64,000 nucleotides of DNA from Pseudomonas silesiensis (lineage in GTDB: Bacteria > Pseudomonadota > Gammaproteobacteria > Pseudomonadales > Pseudomonadaceae): NCBI RefSeq assembly GCF_001661075.1, contig NZ_CP014870.1:3120501-3184500 (forward strand), given 5' to 3'. Below are positions 1 through 7,702 of the stretch, in pieces (position 1 is the stretch's first letter; every line of letters begins with the position of its first letter). Both the position numbers and the translations under genes were made by a program. The notes under the pieces are model-generated. The model saw only the letters and a list, made by a program, of their open reading frames with translations. It searched no databases and was not told the DNA's origin.

Positions 1-1202
1 AGCAGGCTGCCGATCATGGTCAGTGACAAGGTCTCGAGGTTGACGCTGGCAAACAGCGCGTCGTCAGTCGCCAGCGGCGCCATCGGTGGGGCAACATGCT
101 TGACCGTCGGCATGACCAGAATGGCACCGTCCAGCTCGCGCTCGATGGCCGACATCAGTTCCACCCGCAGGCTTCGAATCCTCATTTCGACAGCAGGGTC
201 GATATCCCTGGCCGAGCGCAGGCGAGTCCGCACGCGCCTGTCCATTCGGTGTCCCTCAGGGCCTTCCACCACCGGGGCCAGCAGGCGCCAAGCCTCTATC
301 GCACCCAGCCAGCCCGACCGGGCAATCAGCTCACGGGTACGAGCAACGGCGACCACCGGCCGACGATCCACCTGCGCGCCGGCCGCCCTCAGCCGTTCCA
401 TCATCGAGAGCAGGTTCTGTCGTACCGCGGGCTGCAACGTCGGGTCAGACATCACACCGTCGTCAACGACAAAGCGCAGGCTTGAAAGATGGCCGGCCTC
501 GATGACCACCTCCTTGAAACCACGCATCGCCGCATCCAGCGCTACGCAATCGACGACAGAATGGGCAAAAGGACCGAGGCTATCCAGGGTGATGGCCAGC
601 GGGTGAACGCCTTCCATGCTGTAACGCCCCGTGGACGCCTTGAACCCGACCAATCCGTTGAACGCCGCTGGAATCCGAATCGACCCCGCGGTGTCGGTGC
701 CGATGGCGCTGCTGACGATCCCCCGTTGCACCGCGATCGCCGAACCCGAAGAGGAGCCACCAGGAACGCGGCTTTCGTCGACCGCGACATCGGCGGTCGG
801 CGTACCGAAATGAGGATTCAGGCCCAGGCCGGAATAAGCAAACTCGGTGAGATTGGTTTTACCCAGCGGGATCATCCCCAGTGCCGAGAGCGCTGCAATG
901 ACCGACGCATCCTTGAGCGCCGGCGCAGCCTCGGCCCGGGTAATGGAACCGGCGGTGGTTCGGCTGCCGGCGACGTCCAGCAGATCCTTGACGGCGTAGG
1001 GGATGCCGTCGAAGGGGCTCAATTGAGCCCCTTGTTGCCAGCGCCGGGTCGACGCTGTCGCCTCATCGATGGCGCGCTGTTCAAGCAGGCAAATGAACAC
1101 GTGCTGCGATTCCCTGGCAGCCGCCAGTGCGGACCCGATCAACTCGTCCGGTGTCGTAAGGCCTTGTCTCAAGCGTTCAGCGGTCTGCAGCAGGGTGATC
1201 AT
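1..1202 (-). CDS. Amidase signature family protein, C-terminus outside window
   Basis: Amidase signature hydrolase, expected to release ammonia from an amide; substrate unknown. The catalytic Ser-cisSer-Lys triad is visible: Lys72 in AVKDLLDVAG, the cis-Ser in the GGSSSGS stretch at 148-154, and the nucleophile Ser174 in DTAGSIRIPA, with the 24-residue cis-Ser to Ser spacing of the family. About 400 residues lie in the window and the stop is off the left edge. I chose the ATG at 1202 because GGGAG sits 7 bases before it; an in-frame ATG at 1214 has no clear ribosome binding site. It follows azoR by 33 bases on the same strand, so the two are probably co-transcribed. It faces away from the creatininase set, which also concerns amide chemistry; a shared pathway is only inference. 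Confidence 0.85.
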   Translation of the reverse strand, partial: MITLLQTAERLRQGLTTPDELIGSALAAARESQHVFICLLEQRAIDEATASTRRWQQGAQLSPFDGIPYAVKDLLDVAGSRTTAGSITRAEAAPALKDASVIAALSALGMIPLGKTNLTEFAYSGLGLNPHFGTPTADVAVDESRVPGGSSSGSAIAVQRGIVSSAIGTDTAGSIRIPAAFNGLVGFKASTGRYSMEGVHPLAITLDSLGPFAHSVVDCVALDAAMRGFKEVVIEAGHLSSLRFVVDDGVMSDPTLQPAVRQNLLSMMERLRAAGAQVDRRPVVAVARTRELIARSGWLGAIEAWRLLAPVVEGPEGHRMDRRVRTRLRSARDIDPAVEMRIRSLRVELMSAIERELDGAILVMPTVKHVAPPMAPLATDDALFASVNLETLSLTMIGSL

Positions 1203-1235
1203 GATGGCTCCCATCGGTGGCGGCGCTCGGGGTGG

Positions 1236-1904
1236 TCAAACCAGTGAAAACCGGGTTTGTCGGGCTTCGATCAACTGCCTGGCCAGGACCGGGACGGCAT
1301 CGAAAGCATCGGCGATCGAGGCTTCGTGGCGCGCGTCGCCAAATTCCTGGTAGTCGATGGCGATGACGTGGGTCTCGTTGACGCCCAGGTAGTGGGCGCA
1401 GGTCTGTATGTGGGTGTCCAGGTGGTTCATCTTTTCGCGAACGCCGCCGGGGCCGAAGCCGAATTCGCCTCGGGAAGACAAAACGACCAGCTTCTTGCCG
1501 CCCAGGACCGGTTCCAGAGGGTAGTCACCGCGGTCCAGATCGAAGGTGAAAGTCTTGCCGATCCGAATCACTTTGTCGAACCAGGATTTGAGCGCGGCCG
1601 GCATCCCATAGTTGTACATCGGGGTGCCCATCACGATGACGTCGGCGCGCTCGATCTCATCGATCAGTTGATCCGAGAGCCGCAGCTCTGCGCGTTTTTC
1701 GGCGGTCATGTGTTCTTCGGGAGTAAAGGCCGCGGCAATCCAGTCTTGCGTCACGAAAGGCGGAGGGTTGAGCCCGACGTCGCGAACAATGACCTGTGTC
1801 CGGTGATCGCGCTCGACCCAGGCCTCGACGAATGCCCGGGACAATTTACGGCTCAGGGAACGATCGGATCGAGCGCTGGCATCAATATGAAGAAGGGTGG
1901 TCAT
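1236..1904 (-). CDS. azoR: FMN-dependent NADH-azoreductase (AzoR)
   Basis: Flavodoxin-fold FMN enzyme that reduces quinones and azo compounds with NADH in the cytoplasm. The start MTTLLHIDASAR, the segment TPMYNYGMPAALKSWFDKV that contacts FMN, and the SSRGEFG segment are typical of AzoR, and 222 residues is close to the usual 200. An in-frame extension to 1991 exists, but the ATG at 1904 matches the family N-terminus and has a CAGGA-like site upstream. It is the first gene of a minus-strand pair with the amidase and is divergent from the NCS1 permease gene across about 330 bases. No regulator gene is adjacent. Confidence 0.9.
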   Translation of the reverse strand: MTTLLHIDASARSDRSLSRKLSRAFVEAWVERDHRTQVIVRDVGLNPPPFVTQDWIAAAFTPEEHMTAEKRAELRLSDQLIDEIERADVIVMGTPMYNYGMPAALKSWFDKVIRIGKTFTFDLDRGDYPLEPVLGGKKLVVLSSRGEFGFGPGGVREKMNHLDTHIQTCAHYLGVNETHVIAIDYQEFGDARHEASIADAFDAVPVLARQLIEARQTRFSLV

Positions 1905-2236
1905 GAGCAGATTCCTGTTAAGCCCGAGGCCCGATTGCCTCAGTGACTGCAACAAGTTGGCCACGACCCTGGAGGGTCCGGCTATTGACATTTAATTGAG
2001 CGACGTCAAATAAAACTCAACGAGCGAGTTTAATTTGCCGGGGCGGGTTAAAACCTCTGTTATTTAATGCCTTGGCGGGATGCTGCCTATTCGGGCAAGT
2101 TGCACCGTTGAGTAATACTTGAAGTGACAATTTTTCTAAAGAGCGGTTTAGTTATTATCAATTACCTAAACCGACAGTCCTCGCTTTAATGACTCGGGGC
2201 GATTCACGGGGTCGCCGGTCAGCGAGGAAAACAATA
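1905..2236. other. Divergent intergenic region between azoR and the permease
   Basis: This 332-base gap is clearly AT-richer than its surroundings and has no credible coding frame. It must hold the promoters for both azoR (leftward) and the permease operon (rightward). Two inverted repeats stand out: AAACTC-7 nt-GAGTTT at 2013-2031, near the azoR side, and the longer one at 2144-2173 listed separately. I could not assign -10/-35 boxes with confidence. Confidence 0.5.
2144..2173. promoter_or_regulatory. Perfect inverted repeat upstream of the permease gene
   Basis: CGGTTTAG (2144-2151) and CTAAACCG (2166-2173) form a perfect 8-bp inverted repeat with a 14-base AT-rich spacer, ending 63 bases before the permease ATG. 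The centre-to-centre distance of about 22 bp suits a dimeric repressor or activator touching the same DNA face. No regulator is encoded next door, so the binding protein is unknown. Confidence 0.45.
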
Positions 2237-3667
2237 ATGTCTATGCGTCGCAAGTCTGAAAAAAGTTTAATCAACGAGGCCAACTATGATGCCCTGGGCA
2301 TTGAGCCGGTGCCCGATAGTCAACGCATTTCAACGCCGCTGGACCAGTTCTGGATCTGGGCCGGCGCGAATGTGGCGCCGATCAACTGGGTGCTGGGAGC
2401 AATCGGTATACAGCTGGGGTTGAGCCTGATCGAAACCCTGCTGGTGATCGTGGTCGGCAACCTGCTGGGCGCCGCCTTGTTCGGCGCCATCTGCATCATG
2501 GGGCACCGCACGGGCGTGCCGCAGATGGTGCTGTCCCGGCTGGCGTTCGGCCGCCGCGGTGCCTACCTGCCGACGATCATGCAGGTGCTGATGCCCATGG
2601 GCTGGGTGGCCACCAACACTTGGATCGTCCTGGACCTTGCGGTGGCCGCCCTGGACAGAATCGGCATCAGCGGCGGCATGGAGCTCAAGTACGGCATCGC
2701 GTTGATCGTCATGCTGCTCCAGGTCGGCATCGCCGCCTGGGGCTTCAACGCCATCAAGTGCTTCGAGCGCTACACCATGCCGGTGATCCTGCTGATCATG
2801 GTGGTGATGACCGTGCTGGCGTTCACCCATGTCGATATTCAATGGCAGGCCTCGACGACCGCCGGCATCGGCAAGCTGTCGGCCATGAGCAGCCTGATGA
2901 CGGCCATCGGCATTGGCTGGGGCATTTCCTGGCTGGTGTACGCCTCGGACTACACCCGGTTCACCCAAACCACACTGTCCGACGGCCAGGTGTTCCGCTC
3001 AACCTTTCTCGGCATGTTCCTGCCCACTGCCTGGCTGGCCTTTCTCGGTGCGGCGATCGCCTCGGCCGGAGCGGGCTCGGACCCTGCGCAATTGATCATT
3101 GCGGTCTTCGGCACGATGGCGCTGCCGGTGCTGCTGGTGCTGTTACATGGCCCGGTCGCCACCAACATCGTGGTCATCTATTCGGCGGCACTGGCCACGC
3201 TGTCACTGGACCTGCGGGTGCCACGCTGGATGGTCTCGACGGTCTCGGGGGTGGTGGCGCTGTTCATGCTCTATCTGTTCCTGCAATCGGGCGAGTTCGT
3301 GCACGCCTTTGAAAACCTGATGGTGTTTTTCGTGGTGTGGATCAGCCCGTGGGCCGGCATCACCCTGGTGGACTTTTTCCTGATTCGCCGTGGCCAGGTC
3401 GATCTGCAGTCGCTGTATTGCCATCACTCGGACAGTGCCTGCACGGATATTAACTGGAGAGGAGTATTTGCCCTTGCAACAGGCGTACTGGCGGCATGGT
3501 TATTTCAAGTGGGCACCATTAAATCGCTACAAGGCCCCATTGCAATGGCACTTGGCGGGATTGACTTGTCCTGGCTGGCCGGGTTTGGTGTGGGCGGTGG
3601 GATTTACTACTTCTTGCACCGTTCACGGCGAACGGAAGTTGTTCGTTCATCGCTGATGGCCAAGTAA
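2237..3667 (+). CDS. NCS1 family purine/cytosine-type permease (CodB-like)
   Basis: Inner-membrane symporter of the nucleobase-cation-symport-1 family, 476 residues with about 12 hydrophobic segments. The N-terminal stretch LDQFWIWAGANVAPINWVLG and the following GNLLGAALFGAICIMGHRTG match CodB/cytosine permease proteins. The ATG at 2237 is chosen because GAGGA lies 9-13 bases upstream; an upstream in-frame start at 2189 has no such site. It leads a plus-strand run with the VOC protein (47-base gap) and the creatininase (75-base gap), so the substrate may be creatinine, a hydantoin or a related cyclic amide rather than cytosine. That substrate guess comes from context only. Confidence 0.85.
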   Translation: MSMRRKSEKSLINEANYDALGIEPVPDSQRISTPLDQFWIWAGANVAPINWVLGAIGIQLGLSLIETLLVIVVGNLLGAALFGAICIMGHRTGVPQMVLSRLAFGRRGAYLPTIMQVLMPMGWVATNTWIVLDLAVAALDRIGISGGMELKYGIALIVMLLQVGIAAWGFNAIKCFERYTMPVILLIMVVMTVLAFTHVDIQWQASTTAGIGKLSAMSSLMTAIGIGWGISWLVYASDYTRFTQTTLSDGQVFRSTFLGMFLPTAWLAFLGAAIASAGAGSDPAQLIIAVFGTMALPVLLVLLHGPVATNIVVIYSAALATLSLDLRVPRWMVSTVSGVVALFMLYLFLQSGEFVHAFENLMVFFVVWISPWAGITLVDFFLIRRGQVDLQSLYCHHSDSACTDINWRGVFALATGVLAAWLFQVGTIKSLQGPIAMALGGIDLSWLAGFGVGGGIYYFLHRSRRTEVVRSSLMAK

Positions 3668-3714
3668 TTGTCAGCGTTGTTTAACCATTAAACGATTGAA
3701 GAGGTAAATACCCC

Positions 3715-4266
3715 ATGTTTCATCTTGAACAAACCAATGTACTGACAGCGTTGAATGCCGGAGCCGAAGTCGATGGGTTCCTTGGTAACGTCGTGGAGAT
3801 CGCGATCGTCACCCGTGATCACCAGCGCACCATGGACGGCTTGCTCAAGCTGGGGATCGGCCCATGGCGGGTCTACACCTTCAGTCCGCACAACACCGAC
3901 AACCAGACTTACCATGGCGAACCCGCCGAATTCGTCCTGAAAGTCTGCTTCGCCCAGTCCGGCAACATGGTCTGGGAGTTGATGGAGCCGGTATCCGGGC
4001 CGACGATTTTCGCCGATTTCCTTGAGCAACACGGCGAAGGCATCCAGCACGTCGCCTACGACTGCAACAACATCCCGTTCGAAGATCGCATCGCTGAACT
4101 GACCCGTCGCGGCTTCAAATGCGTGCAGTCGGGTTCCTGGATGGGGGTGAATCATTTCGCGTTCTTCGGCACCGAGGCGGATACCACCACGGTCTTCGAA
4201 ACCTATGCGTTTCCTGCCGATTGGGACTACCCGGAACCCGAGTCCTGGTATCCGCCGCGAGCCTAG
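3715..4266 (+). CDS. VOC (glyoxalase/dioxygenase-fold) family protein
   Basis: 183-residue protein of the vicinal oxygen chelate superfamily, closest in appearance to the methylmalonyl-CoA-epimerase/Glyoxalase_4 branch. VEIAIVTRDHQRTMDGLLKL opens the first beta-alpha-beta unit, and GEGIQHVAYDCNNIPF carries the second metal-type histidine. Good site AGAGG before the ATG. It lies between the permease and the creatininase on the same strand, so it probably acts on a pathway intermediate. Metal and substrate cannot be read from sequence. Confidence 0.8.
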   Translation: MFHLEQTNVLTALNAGAEVDGFLGNVVEIAIVTRDHQRTMDGLLKLGIGPWRVYTFSPHNTDNQTYHGEPAEFVLKVCFAQSGNMVWELMEPVSGPTIFADFLEQHGEGIQHVAYDCNNIPFEDRIAELTRRGFKCVQSGSWMGVNHFAFFGTEADTTTVFETYAFPADWDYPEPESWYPPRA

Positions 4267-4341
4267 TCAACGCCGCATCGTCTCGGCGCTGATGGCGCTG
4301 AGACGCAGGACGTCTGCAATCGACATCGGGAGTACTGCTTC

Positions 4342-5112
4342 ATGAACACTGTACGGATGGACAATCTCAGTTGGGTCGACTACGAGCGCCGGGTGCAATC
4401 AGGCGCGGTGGTCTTTCTGCCCATCGGCGCGACTGAACAGCACGGACCGCATTTGCCTCTGGGTACCGACGCCTTGCTGGCCAGCGCCATCAGCGAAGAT
4501 GTGGCCAGGGCCATCGACGGCGTCGTCGCCCCGGCGCTGGCCTATGGCTACAAGTCCCAGCCCAAATGCGGAGGAGGGCAGCACTTCTGCGGCACCACCA
4601 GCGTGGATGGCGCCACCCTGATCGCCATGGTCCGCGACGCCGTGCGCGAATTCCATCGCCATGGCGTGAAGCGCCTGGTGCTGGTGATCGGTCATTATGA
4701 AAATCAGTGGTTCGTCACCGAGGGCATCGACCTGGCCCTGCGTGATATCGGCCCGGATGCCGACCTGCAAGTCATGCGCCTCGAGCACTGGGAATTCGTC
4801 CGGTCACGAACCCTGGACAGGATCTTCCCGGACGGTTTCCCCGGCATCGCGCTGGAACATGCCGCCGTCATCGAGACCTCGATGATGTTGCACTACCACC
4901 CGCATCTGGTGGCGCTGGACCAGATCCCGGACCACGGGCCAGCGCAATTCCCCGTTTACGATATATACCCGACGCGAACCGAATGGGTGCCGGACAGCGG
5001 CGTGCTGTCATCGGCCCGGGGCTCCAACGCCGACAAGGGCCAATGGCTGGTGGAGGATGTCATCGGCGGGATCGTTCAGGCGGTACGGTTTGAGTTCGGG
5101 CTCGAGTCATAG
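4342..5112 (+). CDS. crnA: Creatininase (creatinine amidohydrolase family)
   Basis: Binuclear-metal cyclic amidohydrolase that interconverts creatinine and creatine. The 256 residues line up along their whole length with P. putida creatininase as I recall it. Metal ligands fall at Glu32, His34 and Asp43 (EQHGPHLPLGTD) and at His118 and Glu120 (GHYEN), and the segment YGYKSQPKCGGGQHFCGTTS is almost that of the known enzyme. It ends the permease-VOC-creatininase run and is followed by a hairpin terminator. Creatinase is absent from the window, so the enzyme may instead act on another cyclic amide or its pathway may continue elsewhere. Family assignment is firm, exact substrate less so. Confidence 0.87.
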   Translation: MNTVRMDNLSWVDYERRVQSGAVVFLPIGATEQHGPHLPLGTDALLASAISEDVARAIDGVVAPALAYGYKSQPKCGGGQHFCGTTSVDGATLIAMVRDAVREFHRHGVKRLVLVIGHYENQWFVTEGIDLALRDIGPDADLQVMRLEHWEFVRSRTLDRIFPDGFPGIALEHAAVIETSMMLHYHPHLVALDQIPDHGPAQFPVYDIYPTRTEWVPDSGVLSSARGSNADKGQWLVEDVIGGIVQAVRFEFGLES

Positions 5113-5134
5113 GGCTAAAGGGGGGAGTTGGCAC

Positions 5135-5164
5135 AAGCCTGGAGGCCTGACTGCGTCCAGGCTT
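5135..5164 (+). terminator. Hairpin after the creatininase gene
   Basis: AAGCCTGGA (5135-5143) pairs perfectly with TCCAGGCTT (5156-5164) across a 12-base loop, 22 bases after the creatininase stop. No uridine run follows, so termination may be weak or Rho-assisted. Confidence 0.5.
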
Positions 5165-5219
5165 TGGTGTAGCAATCAATCGCTGCCGAGTGGCAGTATC
5201 GTCGAGCATCGAGACAGCC

Positions 5220-5254
5220 TATACTTCATTTGACTGAAAAAATAATTCATTTGA
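5220..5254 (+). promoter_or_regulatory. Putative promoter and operator of the toxin-antitoxin pair
   Basis: TATACT at 5220-5225 is a good -10 box, though no clear -35 is present. It abuts TTCATTTGA at 5225-5233, and the same nonamer recurs exactly at 5246-5254, 21 bases later and just before the antitoxin ribosome binding site. Two identical sites two helical turns apart suit autorepression by the Xre antitoxin, as is known for this family. Confidence 0.5.
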
Positions 5255-5265
5255 ATGGAGTGCTC

Positions 5266-5742
5266 ATGAACGCTTCGACCGCTACTCGGCGTCCGGCTGC
5301 AAAGAAGGATGAATCCAGTGAAATCGGGATCGCTGCGTTTTGGCGTTTCAGTTTCAATCGAGAACTGCTCAAGGACTCGGAGCGCTTGCAGCAGATCAAG
5401 GTGGGTTTTCCAGCGTCTCTGGTCCAGGCTCTGCGCCAGACCTTCGACCTGCAGGAACGCAGTGTGGAAACGCTGCTCAATGCCTCGATCTCTACGCTCG
5501 AAAGGCGTCGGCGTGAGCAGAAAAACCTGGATTCTGTCGCTTCCGAGCGTATTGATCGCATTGCCACGGTCTCTCATCTGGCCGAAGAGGTGTTCGAGGA
5601 CAAAGCCAACGCTGCGCACTGGATGTCGACGCCGAACAAAGCCCTCGGTGGAATCGCCCCCATTATGCTCTGCGAAACCGAGATCGGCGCCAGGCAGGTT
5701 CGGCGTGTGCTTCATGCCCTGGAGTGGGGCGGCGCCGCCTGA
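5266..5742 (+). CDS. Xre/MbcA/ParS-type antitoxin (DUF2384)
   Basis: Antitoxin of a type II Xre-RES system, 158 residues. The N-terminal half carries a Xre-like helix-turn-helix region expected to bind its own promoter. The C-terminal half shows the DUF2384 toxin-binding signature: AAHWMSTPNKALGGIAPI, then a conserved threonine-free CETEIGARQV segment and a terminal LHALEWGG. I chose the ATG at 5266 because GGAG lies 5-9 bases before it; an in-frame ATG at 5230 falls within the putative operator. The stop overlaps the toxin start (TGATG), giving translational coupling. Confidence 0.88.
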   Translation: MNASTATRRPAAKKDESSEIGIAAFWRFSFNRELLKDSERLQQIKVGFPASLVQALRQTFDLQERSVETLLNASISTLERRRREQKNLDSVASERIDRIATVSHLAEEVFEDKANAAHWMSTPNKALGGIAPIMLCETEIGARQVRRVLHALEWGGAA

Positions 5743-6200
5743 TGCGGGCCTGGCGCATCGCAAAGGCGAAACGTGCGACCGATCTGTCGGGTATGGGGGC
5801 CGCTATCGAGGGCGGGCGCTGGAATGATCAGGATGTACCCGCCGTCTACATGGGGCTGACGCCGGCCATCTGCTGTCTGGAAACCTTCGTCCACGCCGGG
5901 GGCGAACCGACATTCCCGATGAAGATCACCTGCTTCGAACTGCCCGACGATCCCGCGCTGTTTTTGCAGCCGGATCCGACGACGTTGCCGGAGGGTTGGG
6001 CGAGCCTTCCCGCCGACCGCCCAAGCATGGATTTCGGTACCGCCTGGCTGAGGACGAACTCGCACCTGGGGTTGATCATTCCATCTGCCGTGCTGGTTCT
6101 GGAACGCAATGTGGTGATCAACCCCAATCACCCGGCGGTGAACGAGATCAAAGTGGTCGAGGTGTACGATTTCATGTACGACCCTCGCATGTTCGCGTAG
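5742..6200 (+). CDS. RES-domain toxin (NAD-degrading)
   Basis: Toxin of the Xre-RES pair. RES toxins of this family, including the one studied in P. putida, deplete cellular NAD+. The 152-residue protein keeps the fold signature GGRWN (Arg26), Tyr36 in VPAVYMG and Glu47 in CCLETFVHA. The 10- and 11-residue spacings equal those of the Arg/Tyr/Glu active site described for the P. putida toxin. INPNHP near the C-terminus is also usual. The start ATG overlaps the antitoxin stop by one base. No frameshift or missing key residue, so it should be active. Confidence 0.88.
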   Translation: MRAWRIAKAKRATDLSGMGAAIEGGRWNDQDVPAVYMGLTPAICCLETFVHAGGEPTFPMKITCFELPDDPALFLQPDPTTLPEGWASLPADRPSMDFGTAWLRTNSHLGLIIPSAVLVLERNVVINPNHPAVNEIKVVEVYDFMYDPRMFA

Positions 6201-6208
6201 GCGCCGAT

Positions 6209-6476
6209 TGTCGAGTCGTCGCACCGCAGTGAAGGCAGTGTGTCAGTCAACTACGATGCCGGATGTCAATCCGCCTTCGTCGGAGCGCCGCCCGGAGCAA
6301 GCGCGCTCCCACAGGGATCGCGGCCATGCACGAATATGATACCCGGCGCAAAACCCTGTGGGAGCTGGCTTGTCGGATCGCCGCATCGCAGCGAAGGCGG
6401 GTGTCAGTCGACTACGATGCCGGATGTCAGTCCGCCTTCGTCGGAGCGCCGCCCGGAGCAAGCTCGCTCCCACAGG
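6209..6476. repeat. Two direct copies of a ~106-bp REP-containing element
   Basis: Copy 1 (6209-6315) and copy 2 (6371-6476) are near-identical direct repeats. Each contains the core CTACGATGCCGGATGTCA and ends in the REP-like GCGCTCCCACAG / GCTCGCTCCCACAG. Between them lies a REP in the opposite sense (CTGTGGGAGCTGGCTTGT at 6355-6372). Thus the 302-base gap between the RES toxin and the glycine-zipper gene is almost entirely repeat DNA with no gene. Confidence 0.8.
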
Positions 6477-6502
6477 ATCGCGGATATTCACAAATAGTGT
6501 GC

Positions 6503-6967
6503 TTAGGGGACCACCTGATAACCACGCTGCTGCATGCAACTGGCATAGGCGGAAGAAGCGGCGGCCGTGTTCTGCTCGGTGCTCCGGCGATCCTGACGAC
6601 GATCCTGACGTTGCCGGGAACCGCCGACAACCGCGCCGGCCACCGCCGCATCCTTGGCCTTGTTCTGCCGATATTCCTGTTTGACATCGTCATCGACCTG
6701 ATCGTAAAACTCGTCATGCTGACGACCGCGCGCCCCGGCCACCGCCGCGCCCGCGACTGCGCCGGTCGCGGCACCACGGGCCCGTCCACCTGTTTGAGGG
6801 CTGGTGCTGGTGCTGGCGGTACCGCCGGCCTGAGCCTGGCAGGCGCCTATGTCCTGCTGGATGATTTCCGGGGACTGCCCTTTGAGCGGCGTCACGGTCT
6901 CGGCCGTCGCGCACAGGCAGACCATGGAAAAAACCGTCGCGACGCAAGGTAAGATGGACTTGTTCAT
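6503..6967 (-). CDS. Secreted glycine-zipper (YMGG-like) protein
   Basis: 154-residue exported protein of unknown role. A signal peptide ends near CLCATA (about residue 22). The mature part has two small-residue helices (GAATGAVAGAAVAGA and DAAVAGAVVGG) with the Gly/Ala spacing of glycine-zipper proteins, separated by an acidic/basic linker and followed by a long RQRQDRRQDRR stretch. The ATG at 6967 is chosen because it starts the signal peptide and has GGAG upstream. Such proteins are thought to insert in or associate with the outer membrane. Nothing next to it suggests a specific function. Confidence 0.75.
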   Translation of the reverse strand: MNKSILPCVATVFSMVCLCATAETVTPLKGQSPEIIQQDIGACQAQAGGTASTSTSPQTGGRARGAATGAVAGAAVAGARGRQHDEFYDQVDDDVKQEYRQNKAKDAAVAGAVVGGSRQRQDRRQDRRSTEQNTAAASSAYASCMQQRGYQVVP

Positions 6968-7060
6968 AAGGACTCCACTGCTGACAAAGTGCTTTGGCAT
7001 TGCGGCCCCTGGAAGGACATGCCGCAACCTGATTCGCACCCCCTCATCAGATTTCCCACG

Positions 7061-7585
7061 TCAGATGGCTTCTGCATTGGCGACCCGCGCTTTTCGAATG
7101 AACAGCGCACGCACTTTCTCCCAGAAATTCCCTCCCAGCACGAAGAAGCTTGCGATCAGCATCAAGTCGCCCAGTGCCTGCAACTGCCAGAGGTTGGGCC
7201 TGAGGCCCGGCCAGATAGTGTCGACGTAGGGTTCCAGAAAGGCCGAGACCAGCGGCACGAAGAACATGACGATGCCGACTCGATGCCGCCACGGACCCAC
7301 TTCGGCATCCATGCTGGGTGTGATCGAGGACACATAACCAAACACGGTGCGCTTCAACTGTTGAAACCCGGCTTTGCCCATCACTGCTATGACGATGATC
7401 AGCAGGACCTTGTTACTGATGAACAGCACACCGGTCAGCGCGGCGATCCTCGAACCCGCCACACCGAATATCGCGGCTAGGGGCACCAACAGCCAGGAGC
7501 CCAACATCACACAGAGAATGATGATTCCCAACTTGAAGCGCCAGCCGGCTGAATGAGGTTCAACAGGAGCCTGGGTCGTATTCAT
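7061..7585 (-). CDS. Small integral membrane protein (transporter-suffix-domain type)
   Basis: 174 residues with about four hydrophobic helices: GIIILCVMLGSWLLVPLAAI, the TGVLFISNKVLLIIVIAVMG region, VGIVMFFVPLVSAFLEPYV, and LGDLMLIASFFVLGG. It resembles the short Pseudomonas proteins annotated as transporter suffix domain proteins. It is transcribed toward the glycine-zipper gene and away from the efflux operon. Its role is unknown. Confidence 0.7.
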   Translation of the reverse strand: MNTTQAPVEPHSAGWRFKLGIIILCVMLGSWLLVPLAAIFGVAGSRIAALTGVLFISNKVLLIIVIAVMGKAGFQQLKRTVFGYVSSITPSMDAEVGPWRHRVGIVMFFVPLVSAFLEPYVDTIWPGLRPNLWQLQALGDLMLIASFFVLGGNFWEKVRALFIRKARVANAEAI

Positions 7586-7702
7586 AAGTGTCGTACCTTC
7601 AACCGGTCGCTGCAGATTTGGGGATGTTAAAAAAGCTTAGCAGCCGTTTGCCCGTTTGGGCGTCTATGCTCCAGTGAACTTCGTCGGTCGGGAACAGCGT
7701 AA

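Noticed and set aside
16..1353. Several plus-strand open frames over the first 1.3 kb
   Set aside because: They are all shadows of the minus-strand amidase, which has an intact Ser-cisSer-Lys triad.
6209..6476. Possible CRISPR array
   Set aside because: Only two long copies with a REP between them, no short repeats with regular spacers, and no cas genes.
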